A stretch of DNA of 64,000 nt, taken from positions 42,569,820 through 42,633,819 of the forward strand of contig OY987301.1 in the NCBI GenBank assembly GCA_963920635.1, given 5' to 3'. The translations under genes were made by a program, and so were the position numbers. The DNA comes from Pseudeuparius sepicola (lineage: Eukaryota; Arthropoda; Insecta; Coleoptera; Anthribidae). Positions 1 to 11,862 of this stretch are shown piece after piece (position 1 is the stretch's first letter; every line of letters starts with the position of its first letter). Under the pieces are notes generated by a model, which worked only from the letters and a program-made list of their open reading frames with translations, was not told where the DNA came from and did not search any database.

Positions 1-1030
1 GTCTGATTTTTATAGAAAACCCTGGGAGTAGATTTGCTTTTAGAACTAAAAATAGGTACGTAGTCCTCAGAATCACCAGCATACCAAAACGAGTGACACG
101 TTTGCCTCTAGTACTAGTAGGTACCGCACAAAAAGTTTGTTTTAATAGTTTTGAGTCGCCAGCTTAATTTCTTCAACGACAACAGCCTTCAACATACCTT
201 TAGCCAAACAATTTATTTTTGAAGTGACAAAATTATTTTGAAATAGTGAATATTCGTAACGCATTTTTAACGAAAAGAAATCAAACGTAGGTATATTGTT
301 CTGGACATATTTTTAGATCAACCCATAAACAAAACCAAAACATATAGCCGCACTAAAGATTCCAAGCTTAATATTGCTTTCAACTAATGGATGAATAATG
401 ATCGCATCTCCGCACCGTAATCCTCCCATAACACCCACACATTACTCTGCGTTATTGTGTTATTATTAGAGTATTTTGTAGAGGATAAAGGCAGTCGTTC
501 GGAAAATATATACACGGAGGCAAATCGGCTGGATATTATGTCTGTCAGCAAACCGTTTATATCTGTAGGTGTGCGCAAAAACTCCATTAGTCATCAAATA
601 TGTTATCTAATTTTAAGAAAACTTCATAATTAGTAAAGTTCTCAACACCACAATATTCCACACTAGGAGTATGTACTCCAGAAACAACCACATATTTTCT
701 GGTATTGTTAAGACGTAGGATGTAGTTCATCTGTGGCCATTGCACGAGAAATTTTTCTCCGTCCAGATAGTATTAAATAGGTTAGTACTTAATGCTTTTG
801 TTCAACTTCAGTCTCCACCTTGCATTCATGTGCTTTATTTCTGTGTCTGCAGTTTTGTCGAAACCAGTTATTTTTATTTGTGACTATATTGATTGTGGTT
901 TATCCCTGTTGTTGTTTGTCTTTGTTTCTTTCTGATTGACATGCTCTGCATTGCGCATACAGAATTTGGGTATCATTAAGAATCCCAAATTGTATCTACC
1001 ATATTTCACATGTATAGTCGCCGTTGTCTT
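1..1030. other. AT-rich stretch without a recognisable gene
   Basis: I see no coding signature, RNA gene or clear repeat here. The short open frames in it lack any family resemblance and are what random AT-rich sequence gives. Confidence 0.5.
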
Positions 1031-1037
1031 TACAATA

Positions 1038-1080
1038 TACAGGATGTCCCATATTGGACTATTTTGGGGGCTTCTCCTAT
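1038..1080 (+). repeat. Mariner-type MITE end (fragment)
   Basis: The word TACAGGATGTCCCATATTGG followed by a G-run is the reverse complement, with changes, of the end at about 63510-63550 (CAAAATGGGACACCCTGTAC). It looks like one decayed terminal inverted repeat of a TACAGGGTG family. I found no partner end nearby. Confidence 0.35.
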
Positions 1081-1111
1081 TTTGCGAAGATGTAGACAAA
1101 AAGTGGCTAAA

Positions 1112-1395
1112 GGGCCATCCACACGCTCAGTCGGCCTGTCCGGCCGGCCTGCGCAGGCCAAGACTGTGCAGGCCAAACTGAGTGTGTGGATCCTCCGCAG
1201 GCGGACTGAACAGACCGCCGCAAAGACGCGGCCTGACCGGACGGACTTCAACATCGAATGTCTTGCCGGAACTGCGCGTGTAGACGGCACATAACACATG
1301 TGTTAAGGGGCCTACACACGCTCAGGCGGACTGTCCGGCCGGCCTGCACAGGCTAAGTCTGCGCAGGCGAACCTTTGTGTATGTATGCACGGCAG
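1112..1395. repeat. CpG-rich direct repeat with internal palindromes
   Basis: The phrase GGCCNNCACACGCTCAG..CGG..TGTCCGGCCGGCCTG occurs at 1112 and again at 1307, about 195 bp apart. Each copy contains the palindrome CCGGCCGG and reverse-complementary words such as CACACGCTCAGT / ACTGAGTGTGTGG. CpG-rich subterminal repeats of this style are seen in PIF/Harbinger MITEs (compare 52850-53494), but I see no transposase remnant, so class is an inference. Confidence 0.4.
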
Positions 1396-2239
1396 ACGGA
1401 CTGTAACGGATTTTTAAACGTAGAATTCATTGGTGTAGGATGGCAAATTTAAAGCTTACAAAATCCTCAGAACCACTTCTAAATAAAATACAATTTCAAG
1501 ACTATATTCTTCATCTGTTCCAGCAAAAAAAACTTACCTCTTTCGCGATAAATCTCATCTTGTATGTGAATTGATACAAACGTGTGCATAAAGTTGCTAC
1601 TATGTCCGTTGTAACAACTAGGTGTTACTCAAAAATATATAGAGAGAGCGAGATGAGGAGAGCAAGTTTTTTCTTTTGGAATTAGTTACGAGGCGATCAA
1701 ATAAAACACAATATTCTAAAAACAAGTTTTATTACAATTGGAAGTAACTTGCATTAAATTGCCTTACAATTTGAAAATAATTTTGAAAGCTTTAACAGAA
1801 GTAAATTTGAAATTTAAACGAAGTAATATGAAAGTTGAGATTAAGCTATCGCCCTAAGTTACACACCGACTGAGATTTTCACTGCGGCTCGATTTTGTCC
1901 TTTCGACTTGGGTAAAAGTAATAGAGTTCGACACAATACCTCAACTCCACATTTATATAAGTCCGTGCCCAATGTGCGAGAACCAAACCAGACCACCTAT
2001 CCTAATTACAACAATGAGTATGACTAATATATTAATGAGATATTTATAATTATTAAAAAAAAACACTGTGCACAGAGATAGCGAAAATAATGCAAAATAT
2101 TTACTTGTAAAAATATTATATACAATTTGACTTGATATTTGATATTTAAAAGAAATCTGAACCTCAGACTAGGACAAGAGAATGATTTTTTTTTGTTTTC
2201 GATTAAAAGTTATATTAATACACACTTATATGTTCTCTG

Positions 2240-2570
2240 GGTAAGTAAAACAAATTTAGTTCGATAAAAGAGAAAGTTCAACGATATAATAATAATAATA
2301 GCAAAAAACTGAGGTGACTCTGCGTTACGTTCCTTCGGGATCAGACCTAGAGAGGTATCGTTGAAAATTAATAAGGTTCAAAATTATTTAGATACGGTAA
2401 TATAGCCAGGTGCAAAACCCAGGCCGAAATCCAGAGGACAGCTCGAGTTCGGAGAACCTAAGTGAGTAGATATCTCGAGAAAACGGTACAAAAAATACGA
2501 CAAGAAAAGATAAATGAGATAAAATCTACTCACTAGGGCTTTCACTTCCACGGACTTCCACGGCGCTCGA
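2240..2570 (-). other. Putative retrotransposon leader downstream of the LTR
   Basis: Read on the minus strand, this follows the LTR and primer-binding site as the untranslated leader of an LTR element would. It contains a 73-bp inverted repeat (about 2463-2535) whose ends read GTGAGTAGAT and ATCTACTCAC. No gag-like frame follows; the coding part seems to be missing or decayed beyond recognition. Confidence 0.35.
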
Positions 2571-2588
2571 GCCCCACGTTGGGCGCCA
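2571..2588 (-). promoter_or_regulatory. Primer-binding site, tRNA-Lys type
   Basis: On the minus strand the sequence reads TGGCGCCCAACGTGGGGC, the 18-nt complement of the 3' end of a tRNA-Lys that many retroelements use to prime minus-strand DNA synthesis. It lies four bases past the CA that ends the proposed LTR, the expected place. Confidence 0.75.
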
Positions 2589-2592
2589 AATT

Positions 2593-3692
2593 TGTATAAC
2601 AAAATGGGCTCTTATTTCTTACTAACAGCTGATCTAGTGTGAAAGGACACTCCTAATGTGCAAAACTAAATAACTCGTAAGGAACGAGAAAACAAACACC
2701 GTGTGCTATGACTTAATACTTTGTGCTATATTTCACAACAAAATGATCTAACGGAATAGGGTTATAAGACAGCTGTGGGTCCACAAAGAAACAGCGAATC
2801 TGGGTGGTGAGATATTTTTCATAAAGGTGGCTAAGCCAAAATTTCTAAGAAATATTTAAAAAAAATACTCACCCAGATTCCTGTGTAGCCGTAGCAGGGA
2901 CCCCAAACTGCTCGTTAAACACTTGTTCCTCGGTCACCAATCGCTCAACACGGCAAGGCTCACAGAAAACCAACCCAACGACCCTCGATGGTGGTTACAT
3001 GAAAATAATACCAAAATATTAGCACAGCACGGTCAATTATATCGCCAAAGAAGATTTTCACACTAAACCGCTCAAAAATGGTGAAGACTGGGCACGATGA
3101 TCAAAGATGATTCGAAAAATAAAACAATATCAGAGTGCACAATCTCACCGATTACCGAAACTAGTCGCTTGAAGAACAGAGACAGAGAGGAAAAAGCCAC
3201 GAAACTCCCTGTCAAGCCTTATTTATAACCTTCGGACGTCAGTCACCACTTCCGTGTTGCTAGAACATGATGGAATTGTTCTCTCAAAAAGTTATGGTGA
3301 AAAACTTTAAAAAATAAACCGCGAACTGACGGGTTCCGGTACAAAACACAATGGTTAGGTTATTCATCTGTCAACTTAGGCGCTCTTCTTCTTCAACGAT
3401 TCTGTATGGTTTAAAATCTGTTGGTCTGTTACATACCTTTTTGTCACTAAATAAGTATTGTTTGAAACTGTTGATTAATTTAATGTTATTTTAAGATAAT
3501 AGACAATAACGTACCTGTATATCAATAAATTAAGCCAAATTCGCTAAATTCCGGCATAGAACTTTTCGTGTATACATGGTTGCATAGTGGGGCGGAGATT
3601 TTTATTTAGCCTTCAATAAATATCTCGCCGTATATTGGACGAGCCAAAATTAAAAATCGTGGTAACGGAGATTAGCATAAATTTCCGTTACA
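2593..3692 (-). mobile_element. Long terminal repeat of an LTR retrotransposon
   Basis: On the minus strand this 1.1-kb block starts TGTAACGG and ends GTTATACA, so it has the usual TG...CA ends, and is followed at once by a tRNA-Lys primer-binding site. A TATA-like box lies about 470 bp from its 5' end. A small inverted repeat (about 2797-2881, GAATCTGGGTGGTGAG / CTCACCCAGATTC) sits inside it. I could not find a second LTR or any gag-pol, so this is a 5' LTR plus leader left after loss of the body, or the body lies outside the window. The start at 3692 rests on the TG rule and the short terminal match only; a comparison of copies would fix it. Confidence 0.55.
3219..3230 (-). promoter_or_regulatory. 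TATA-like box in the LTR
   Basis: GGTTATAAATAAGG on the minus strand lies mid-LTR, where a U3 promoter would sit; transcription would run toward the primer-binding site. Confidence 0.4.
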
Positions 3693-3699
3693 CCGTTGA

Positions 3700-5330
3700 G
3701 TTAAAATATATGTAATCCTGATGAGATATTATTTAAAACATATCCTCTTAACTTATAATATTCCACCGGCTTGTTAATCATCAAACCAAATAATGGCCCT
3801 GTTAAATATTAGAGTCGTGAGTCGTGCCATCGTAATGAATTTTTTACATCGGGTAATTAGCTTGAGTTAACTGCAGCGAAAACTTGCAAGTTAGGCGCGC
3901 GAAGATTAAAATCTAGTCAACCTTAAAATTAGTTCAGAACTACTATTAGGTTTTCCGGTAATAAGAAAACTGCCTCGCCATCAGCTACCTACGTGCATTA
4001 GAAATACTTAATTACTCTCAAATTATTTAGAGCTTACCCACCTGTTCGTTCCGACACCACAAGAAAATATTCACCGTAATAAGGGATACCTTTATAGTAT
4101 TAATTATTTATACGTTCAGTATAAAACGACTGTTTATTCTCGGTAAGTGCTCCCTCCTAATATAGTGTTCCACAAACAAATTTCTTGTTTTTGTCTTGTT
4201 CTTGCTGCAAGAACAAGACAACACTCTTTTAAATTTCTTCACTCGCACTCAAAGAAGAAAAATTAATTGTGTTTATATATGCACCAAAACTACAATACTA
4301 CCAATGTTTATTTGAACTTCAATTTAAATACAAGTTCATGGCCTCGCAAATCGCGATACGCTCTACTCCACGCTCCGCACATCTGTTTCAATACTAACTC
4401 AAGACTCAAGAGACCATTGCTTTTGGAAATAGTAATTCAACAACTAGTTCTTCACATCAACGAAAGTGAGGGTGCGTTAAATTTACTTTAACGTAGGACT
4501 AATACGAACGGTGACATAACGTTAATGTATTTTTTATGAATAAGCGCTCCTGACTTTTACTGATATACGCACTAGCTGCGGTTGAATAACTAACTATTCG
4601 CAAAACAATGCTCCTACCTACCGACGCATATCAAGATGAGTGGAGCCATCTATCCGTCGGCTTCTGTCTTCTGATGGACTAAGTCAGCCAACGCCGCCAG
4701 CGCCCAGTAGCAGCAAATGCTCCGAACTGTATAACGCTAAATCAAGACTAAGAACAGCGATTATGTAGAGAGAGATATTTATTACTTCAACAAAGCTCGC
4801 CAGAGCCAACCTTGGCCCTTTACCTTGAAGCAAGAGCATCGAGCTACTCGGGTGCTACGTTGTACACTTCGTGCTACGTTTTAAACTTCGACAAAAAAAT
4901 CTCATTTTCGTTTTTAGTAGGCCTCCCCACCATATGGTTAATTTTTTTCAACATGACTGAATCAGTGGGGACCAAATTAGTGGTATTCTCTGTAACTTGC
5001 TTTCAAGATAAAGGTTTCAATCAGTATAATTTATTTGTCACGTCAGTTACCGTATTTAAACTAAGAAATACATTTCTTCTTAATTCTTGCGGTTATTTAT
5101 TTGTTTATTTATTTATTGCTCCAAGGAAATCCGGTACTTATATGTATAAAATAATATAGCATATACATATGCACGATGAGTCCTTAAAGGACTTGAGTGT
5201 GCGATTCAGTTTGAGATAAAATAAAATTTTACTAATACAAAAGTTAATGCACATACAAATAAAAACAAAAAAAACTATAATTTAGCAACATCTAAGTAAT
5301 CCAAAGCAGTCAATATTTGGGACAATAATA
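3700..5330. other. Intergenic stretch, no gene seen
   Basis: Apart from the hairpin at 4193-4219 I see nothing with a family signature. The open frames at 4267-4491 and 4812-5159 have no recognisable domain. Confidence 0.45.
4193..4219. repeat. Perfect short hairpin
   Basis: GTCTTGTTCTTGC and GCAAGAACAAGAC form a 13-bp stem around a single T. There is no T-tract directly after it, so I do not call it a terminator. Confidence 0.6.
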
Positions 5331-5354
5331 ATTATACTAACTGCAAATGAACGA

Positions 5355-7205
5355 CCCCAGCACACATAACCTCACCTTAAAGGTATTGAATCTAATAAAC
5401 ATCTCATCTCCACTGGAAACATATTCCAGATCCTATAGGTGCAAGTTGTAGTGGATATCTCTGGGACCAAGAAAAGAAGATTCTGGGTACCAGCACATTG
5501 GCAGGATCAGCCGTTCTTATGTAGAGACCCCGATTTCCAAGAGGATGTTTAAATAAATCATTTTTAATTGTCTAATATCAAGACGATCACTATCATTGAA
5601 AAGAGAGATACCTTTTACTTTGGGCCGAGCTCACTGAAAGCAAGACATTTTTGCAGGCAACTCCATACCAAGATTCCATAATTTATCACTGATTCAACTA
5701 GAAATTTATATACATTTCTAATACTATTTAGGGACAAGATTTGCCTAAGTAGATAAAACTTGTTTGATAAGTTCCGTAATTTCTTAGTTACATATTGACA
5801 ATAAGCATCCCATTTTAAGTTTTGATCTATAAAGACTCAAGATATTTTAATTTAGATTTCATCTCTATAGAATTGTTACCCGCACATACAGTCCGCTTTG
5901 TGTATAGGGAGAAAGTTAATATTCGGTAAGCCGGATTTATTAATTGCAAATGGAATAAAGCCTGACTTTTCAATATTCAAAGTTAAAAGATGATGGTCCA
6001 TCCACACCCTGGCCATCCCCAACACCCGCCCTGCCTACAATTTTGGCTGTATTGATGTTTTAGTGATAAGGCTATCGACATAGATTCCGAGAACCGTGCC
6101 CTATGGCACACCAGAACTAACCCCTCTCTGATCACTATATTTGTCTCCGATTTTGACTTGCTGAGTCCTCTCCGGTAGATAAGATCTAAACAAATCATTG
6201 GCTTTACCCCGAATAGCTGCTGAATTCCGTGTAAAGAGGAGGATATGGTGCGCCACAGTGTCACAAGCGTTAGTAATGTCAAAGTTTACAGAATAAAATC
6301 GTTGACTGACGTATTAATAAGACTTCTCACGGCTATAGCTTCATATTCTGAAAAGTAGATGGTGCCTATGGTCAACAATGTATTTTGCATTGCATTTTGT
6401 CTCCGGGAAGCCCATGGTGAGCCAGATAACTGTCAAACATGACAGCCGTGAGCAGTCTTTATTAATACGTCAGTCAACGATAAAATAGTTTATTCTGTAA
6501 ATTTTGGTAATGTCAAGGAAAATACCAACTGACTTCATATCTGATTCCCGGCTGTCAATGACAAAGGAGGAGACATCCAATAGAGCATTCTCAGTCAAGC
6601 AATTTTCATTAAACCCAAACTGGCTCTTGGAAATCACGTTAGATTTTTTAAGGAAGTCACACAGCCTCAATCACCTAATTCAAGTTGCTAGTAATTGCAA
6701 TAGGTCGATAATTATTAATGTTCTTTCTATCACCACATTTGTAAATAGGAATTATGGTACTACGTTTAAGTGTACCAGGGTATTTAGGATATATATCATC
6801 CTCACTTCTTGAGCCAGAGATTTTTAAGTCGCCAATAGCCTCAATAACCGCACAATCAGAGATTTTACTAAAAAATATATAGATTTATCATTTATTTTTT
6901 CTTGGAAGTTGAAGGAACATTTGCGAATCTTTGTAGCCAAGGATACTCCAATCGATGTGAAACTGTCATTAATAGCATTAGCTATGGTCTTCGAATCAGT
7001 GAGCAACAAGTCCACCAGTACCCAAATATTATTTGTGTTGCAGGGAGTCAACGGTAGCGTCCCTTATGAAGTTCCTAATAAAACAAAATTTTACTTCTTT
7101 TAATAACTTTGTCAAGATAGTTTCTATATTGCCTGTAATTATGTTGCGCCGAATTACAAGCAGCTAGTCTCTTAGCTTGTTTCTAATGCTGATGCACGGC
7201 AGTAT
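5355..7205 (-). pseudogene. Jockey-like LINE reverse transcriptase, decayed
   Basis: Several minus-strand frames line up in order as one non-LTR reverse transcriptase. Near 7200-7060 is a basic stretch (YRNYLDKVIKRSK) like the region before RT. At 7050-6830 is the usual lead-in (IANAINDSFTSIGVSLA). At 6670-6500 is the QFGF..N..TE.ALLDV block followed by the start of motif A (GIFLDIT). At 6282-6120 come the rest of motif A (NACDTVAHHILL) and motif B (RGVSSGVP then GTVLG). At 5860-5700 is the post-RT thumb pattern (VFIDQNLKWDAY..KLRNLSNKFYLLR), and near 5530-5400 the C-terminal ..LVPRI.. region. Frames shift repeatedly and stops interrupt, including one directly after GVP. A palindromic insertion splits motif A. 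The YADD-type motif C is not visible. Dead copy. Confidence 0.8.
6283..6506. mobile_element. 224-bp foldback MITE inside the LINE
   Basis: The arms AGTTTACAGAATAAAATCG.. and ..CGATAAAATAGTTTATTCTG are inverted copies that continue for over 50 bp (TTGACTGACGTATTAATAA / TTATTAATACGTCAGTCAA). The insertion is flanked by direct copies of GTAATGTCAA at 6273-6282 and 6507-6516. Removing it and one copy rejoins reverse-transcriptase motif A. A 9-10 bp target duplication fits foldback or Mutator-like elements. Confidence 0.7.
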
Positions 7206-7209
7206 GAAG

Positions 7210-10200
7210 CAAATATTTAAGTTGATTTTTCAGAAACATCCATAAATAATTTTTAAAAAATCAAATTACCCATTAAATCATGACCGATAACAAAAATTGG
7301 CACCAGAAGGTTTTGTTTTAAATTAAATATCTACTGCATTAAATAATGTAGCCAATTCTGATGTTGTACAGAGCCGTACTATTTTTTTTTTCAATAAATT
7401 AATTCCAGAAAATACAACTGTCGACTTGGGAAACTTAATATTGTCATGTTTAGTATCTCTCTTACTCTCTTTCTATGGATATCTTAAACCAAATTTGGTT
7501 GAAATATTCTTGGTAGTATAGGAATTATTCTTTTATTTTTTTAGTACAAAAAAATTTGGTACCCTGTATCTTCAAAGCGAAGGACTCAATAGAAAAAGTT
7601 TATATGAAAACCTAGCAACACAAAACTGAGTCACCCGGTATATAAGATAAAAACAAAGGAAGATTTTGTTTTTCAATTTTGCGTGGCTCAATATCATAAA
7701 ACGTATTCTTCAAGTGGATAAGCGTAAATTTAGTACCCCTTGAAAGCCTAAATTTAAACATAGCAATTTGCCGAATTCTTATATTTAGAAGAACGTTTCG
7801 CCAGGCCATTCGGCCAATTACCACCACAAATTATTACAAATATATTGTGGACGAGAAGTTTGTAATAGCCGTTGTAAGCTTATTTTTACAACCGGAAAAC
7901 ACAGGTGTCACGAGCAATTCTAAAAACTTGAGCAGCTTCCAAAAATTATTGTCAGCTGAAACGAATAGGATAAAATTAAAATTATCGGCTTAGTGGTAGA
8001 TAGATACGTGTTGTCGTAGGCTTTTATACAACTCGGCTAACGACTGTAAATTTAGTTCTTATTCGATTTTGAGAACGTCGTCCAGTGAAAACATTATATT
8101 AAACTTTTTTTAAATAAAAACATGCAAATGCTTTATTCGAATTGAAAAATTGTACATACATGGTATTTGCACCAGTGGCGTATCCAGAGGGGATTTTCGG
8201 GGCTTCAGCCCCTCCCCCAAGCGTCGTACATTATAATAAACAAAGGAAGATATTTCTTGTGAATGGGTTATTTTTGCTTTTTAATTTAATTACCACACCA
8301 AACCACATTACGCACTTTTCATTTAAATATATATTTCTTTAAAAATTTGTAGATAATGTAGTGTTGATCGCATCATTAACGGCCTTTATTTCCTTTATTT
8401 TATTTACTTCGGCCCACCGAAACTAATTGTTACGTATGTATATACACAGTGGTGTATGACCACTGCTGCATGAGAGTCGACAAAAGATATTATTAGAGGT
8501 CAATATTTATAGAGATCATTTACTAAAGCATGTTCCTTTATTGCAATAATTGATTGACATTTCTTTGCCATTTTATCACGACATGCAAAACAAAAATTTC
8601 GTTTTTATTATGACACCACAAGCCACAAATTAAATAAATGTCAGGTAAGATTAGCAACGAAACATAAACTTTGTCTACCAAAACAATCTAAGTATTTGTT
8701 TTGGAAATATCTGTCGCAGTAGGTATAAATTTTATTACATTAAAGATAACTTTATTGACAACATATTTCGATGACAAGCGTTTGATTCTATTTACATTTG
8801 AAGTTGATTACATATTAAAGGAATGTGCTTCAATAAAATAATTACCGCATATGCGTCATTCAGAGAAGCACCTAATAAATTATTGTAAAATAGTATATTC
8901 TAAGTTACGGAATGACCCATATACCACACAAGCTAGTTTCAGGCGAGGACTAACGGTTCCCGAGTGTGCAATATGCCATTCCAAACTGTTGTAGACTATA
9001 CTTTCTCTAACTGAATTTTAGAAACACAAAAAATTTCCAAAATTATTAAAAACGCAAAACGCCAAGCCATTGGTCGAAAGCCATGCGGAATATTATCATT
9101 CCTACACAACATGTTGGAATCTGGAATTATCCTTCCACAATAGTGAATGAATATCATTCAAACAATATTTTATTGGAAGGTGTAATTTAATTTTCTAAAA
9201 TAGTGCTAGAGGAAACAAAACATGTGATGTTTATATCGTTTTTTATATATCGTTTTCTATGTAGGTAATTTAAGTTGAATAATTCAATTTAACCATCGCT
9301 TCATAGTTGTATTCCACGAGCAGCAATTTTTCTAATTTTGTAGACCAGTTTCTGAAATGCATGATAAATCATTTTTTATCGTCCATGCTACCTGCATTGG
9401 CAAACTGAAAGTAGATGTTTTTTGCATTATGATTATTGCCTTGCAGATATTAATCATGCATCAAAATAAATAGTACGCGATGATACAAACTGTAATCAAT
9501 GTTTGAAAAACTTTCATGGACAGGCCATTGCAGTACACTGATAGGTAGTAATTTCAGTTTTTTTGTCATATTATTAGCTTATTATAGTATAGCAATAAAC
9601 TTATTGATTATTATACAGGCATATGTGCAGTTTATGTAGGTATGTATGAGATCCACTATTAGATATATTTTATTGACGACCGAAAGGCGGTGGAAATCAT
9701 ATTTTTAGTAATTTCTCAATATTCTAATTATGAAAGGAAAACGAAGAAGTATAAGTCATTCTTGTAGAAATTCCAGCATATATTATGACAATAAAATAAA
9801 AACAACAACCATATTTAATATTAGTGTATTGCTAAAAACATTATAAGTTTGGAAATTTTAAACTCCTCCACTGCAATGCAGCTCCGAGTAAATTTCAATT
9901 ACGATAATGTTTGTGGAAAAGTTTCAATGCCACCCTAAAATTCTAATGAAAAAATCAGAAACCCTTATCTAAAGAAACATGAGCTAAGTACACTCTCGCC
10001 ATGCAGCAAATTTATAAACAAATAAATATTTGCAGTAACCAAACATTGCATTGGGCCGAAAAAATTGCATTTCAAAGTCACAATCCGTGGCGCCCATGTT
10101 TGGTCAATTGGAATTGCTAAAATATAACGTATTGTGTAACTACTTAAGACTTTTAAGTTGACAATATAGAACACTTACGGACGGAGCCCGCGTAGTTATG

Positions 10201-10300
10201 TACTATACTTTACCTATGATCACATTTATTAAGATTAAACTACTCACTACTTCAGTAATTATTATACTTATAACAAATATCTATGTTTTGACAGTTTTAA
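7210..10300. other. AT-rich intergenic stretch
   Basis: I see no coding exon or RNA gene. CAGTGGCGTATCCAGAGGGG at 8173 resembles a hAT left end, noted separately. The rest gives no recognisable signal. Confidence 0.45.
8173..8220 (+). repeat. hAT-like element end without partner
   Basis: CAGTGGCGTATCCAGAGGGG matches the style of hAT left ends seen elsewhere in the window (CAGTGGCGGCGATAAGG at 54043, AGTGGCGTAACTACC at 38549). No matching right end or 8-bp duplication was found within several kb. Confidence 0.3.
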
Positions 10301-10309
10301 AAGTATCTG

Positions 10310-10535
10310 ATGAGTTCGTGAAAGCAGCAACGGGTTTTCTGGCAACGACTTTGCCGCGGCGCTCTCCGTGGCGGCGGGGGACGGCTTGCACCAATATGTA
10401 TTAGGTCCTTCACTCAACGATTAGATCGGGGCCCACGGAAACTTACGGGCCACCGCGCAGCGAGCCGTCGCCGCTCTGACGTCACCGTAGAGGTCCATGT
10501 GCCGGCCGCAGCACGTCTGAGCGGGATCAGCCCAA
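10310..10535 (+). repeat. Left inverted end of the nest, CpG-rich
   Basis: It starts ATGAGTTCGTGAAAGCAGCA and is GC-rich compared with its surroundings. Its first ~110 bp match 23057-23166 inverted almost base for base. Confidence 0.7.
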
Positions 10536-10557
10536 TCCTTTTACTAATATCACAGAC

Positions 10558-10886
10558 CTATATAGTATATAGTATATAGTATATAGTATATAGTATATAG
10601 TATATAGTATATAGTATATAGTATATAGTATATAGTATATAGTATATAGTATATAGTATATAGTATATAGTATATAGTATATAGTATATAGTATATAGTA
10701 TATAGTATATAGTATATAGTATATAGTATATAGTATATAGTATATAGTATATAGTATATAGTATATAGTATATAGTATATAGTATATAGTATATAGTATA
10801 TAGTATATAGTATATAGTATATAGTATATAGTATATAGTATATAGTATATAGTATATAGTATATAGTATATAGTATATAGTATATA
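10558..10886. repeat. Microsatellite, 7-bp unit TATAGTA, about 47 copies
   Basis: A nearly perfect run of TATAGTA. Because 7 is not a multiple of 3, all reading frames of the minus strand stay open and read as a YILYTIY repeat; this is not a protein. Confidence 0.97.
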
Positions 10887-11000
10887 GGTCTGTGTGCTAT
10901 AGTATGAATTAGCGTCGACAATCAACGGTATTAGGTAACTTATGTGTATATATATTAGATACAGGCAGAGAGCTACTAAAGTTTTGGTTCTATTTAAAAA

Positions 11001-11133
11001 ATGCCAGATCGGTGCTGTGTGCCGGGATGCGGAGAAGAAGAGAAGAAGAACGGAGAAGTATACAGGGTTTCCCAACGAAAACTAGACCCCCCCAAATTAG
11101 AAAACCGAAATATATTTCAAAATTCGGAAAGTT
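11001..11133 (+). pseudogene. THAP-domain N-terminus-like fragment
   Basis: The frame starting at 11001 begins MPDRCCVPGCG. The methionine, Cys5 and Cys10 spacing and the CVPGC wording are those of the start of a THAP C2CH zinc finger, as found in P-element-type transposases and their host relatives. About 20 residues on, a one-base frame change gives VYRFPNE, matching the conserved aromatic-x-F-P step. After that the match is lost and no C-x2-H pair follows, so this is a broken fragment. It lies about 690 bp inside the left end of the nest. A chance match over such a short stretch cannot be excluded. Confidence 0.45.
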
Positions 11134-11862
11134 AACAATCCACTGTACGCGTAGTAATTCCTTACACAAATGCTCAACACTAATAAGTTTTTTATCTACT
11201 ACACACGACCAAATTACCTAGTTTTTATTGACGTGTCGATCACTGCTGAAGCCAAACAAAAGAAGTTCATACGAATTCAAACCTTATATTATATTTTTAA
11301 AATAACAAAAAGTCACTGTCACAAAAAAGTCCTCGTATTTTTGCTCGTAACTATGGAGCGCATAGCGCTCCGTACTTGTAACTACGAAATCGCTAGTTTC
11401 AGCCTGCTATTGAAAGTGTAAACGTATTTTTGAAATGGTTACTCTATCGCGGAAAGGTTAGAAATTGTTGCAATTCGTGCTGTAGCTTTAGCGCAATCAT
11501 GATTCCGATAACAAATTGCAACAATTTCTACCCTTTCCGCGCTAGAATAAACCATTTCGAAAATACGTTTCCACTTTCAATAGCAGGCTAAAACTAACGA
11601 TTTCGTGGTTATAGGGAAAAAATAGGAACTTTTTTGTGACAGTGACTTTTTGTTACACATTTTAAAAAGATATCAGGTTTGAGTTCGTATATGAACTTTT
11701 TTTGTTTTGCTTCAGCCTTTTCATTTGTGACTTTTTTGTAAACTGGTCGAGCACGTCCATAAAAAACAAGGTAATTTGGTCGTGTGTAGTAGATAAAAAA
11801 CTTATTAGTGACGGGCATTTGTGTAGAAATTACTATGCGTATAGTGGATTGTCAACTTTCCG
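11125..11862. mobile_element. 0.74-kb palindromic MITE
   Basis: CGGAAAGTTAACAATCCACT at 11125 returns inverted as AGTGGATTGTCAACTTTCCG ending at 11862, and the arms match on and off through to a centre near 11500 (AGAAATTGTTGCAATT / AATTGCAACAATTTCT). No transposase remnant was recognised. The open frames at 11012-11421 and 11609-11818 lie in the arms and are not genes. Confidence 0.65.

Noticed and set aside
2384..2602. 72-codon minus-strand frame
   Set aside because: It spans the LTR end, primer-binding site and leader, so it is noncoding by position.
10527..11075. 182-codon open frame of YILYTIY repeats
   Set aside because: It is the 7-bp microsatellite read in a stop-free phase; a real gene is not supported.
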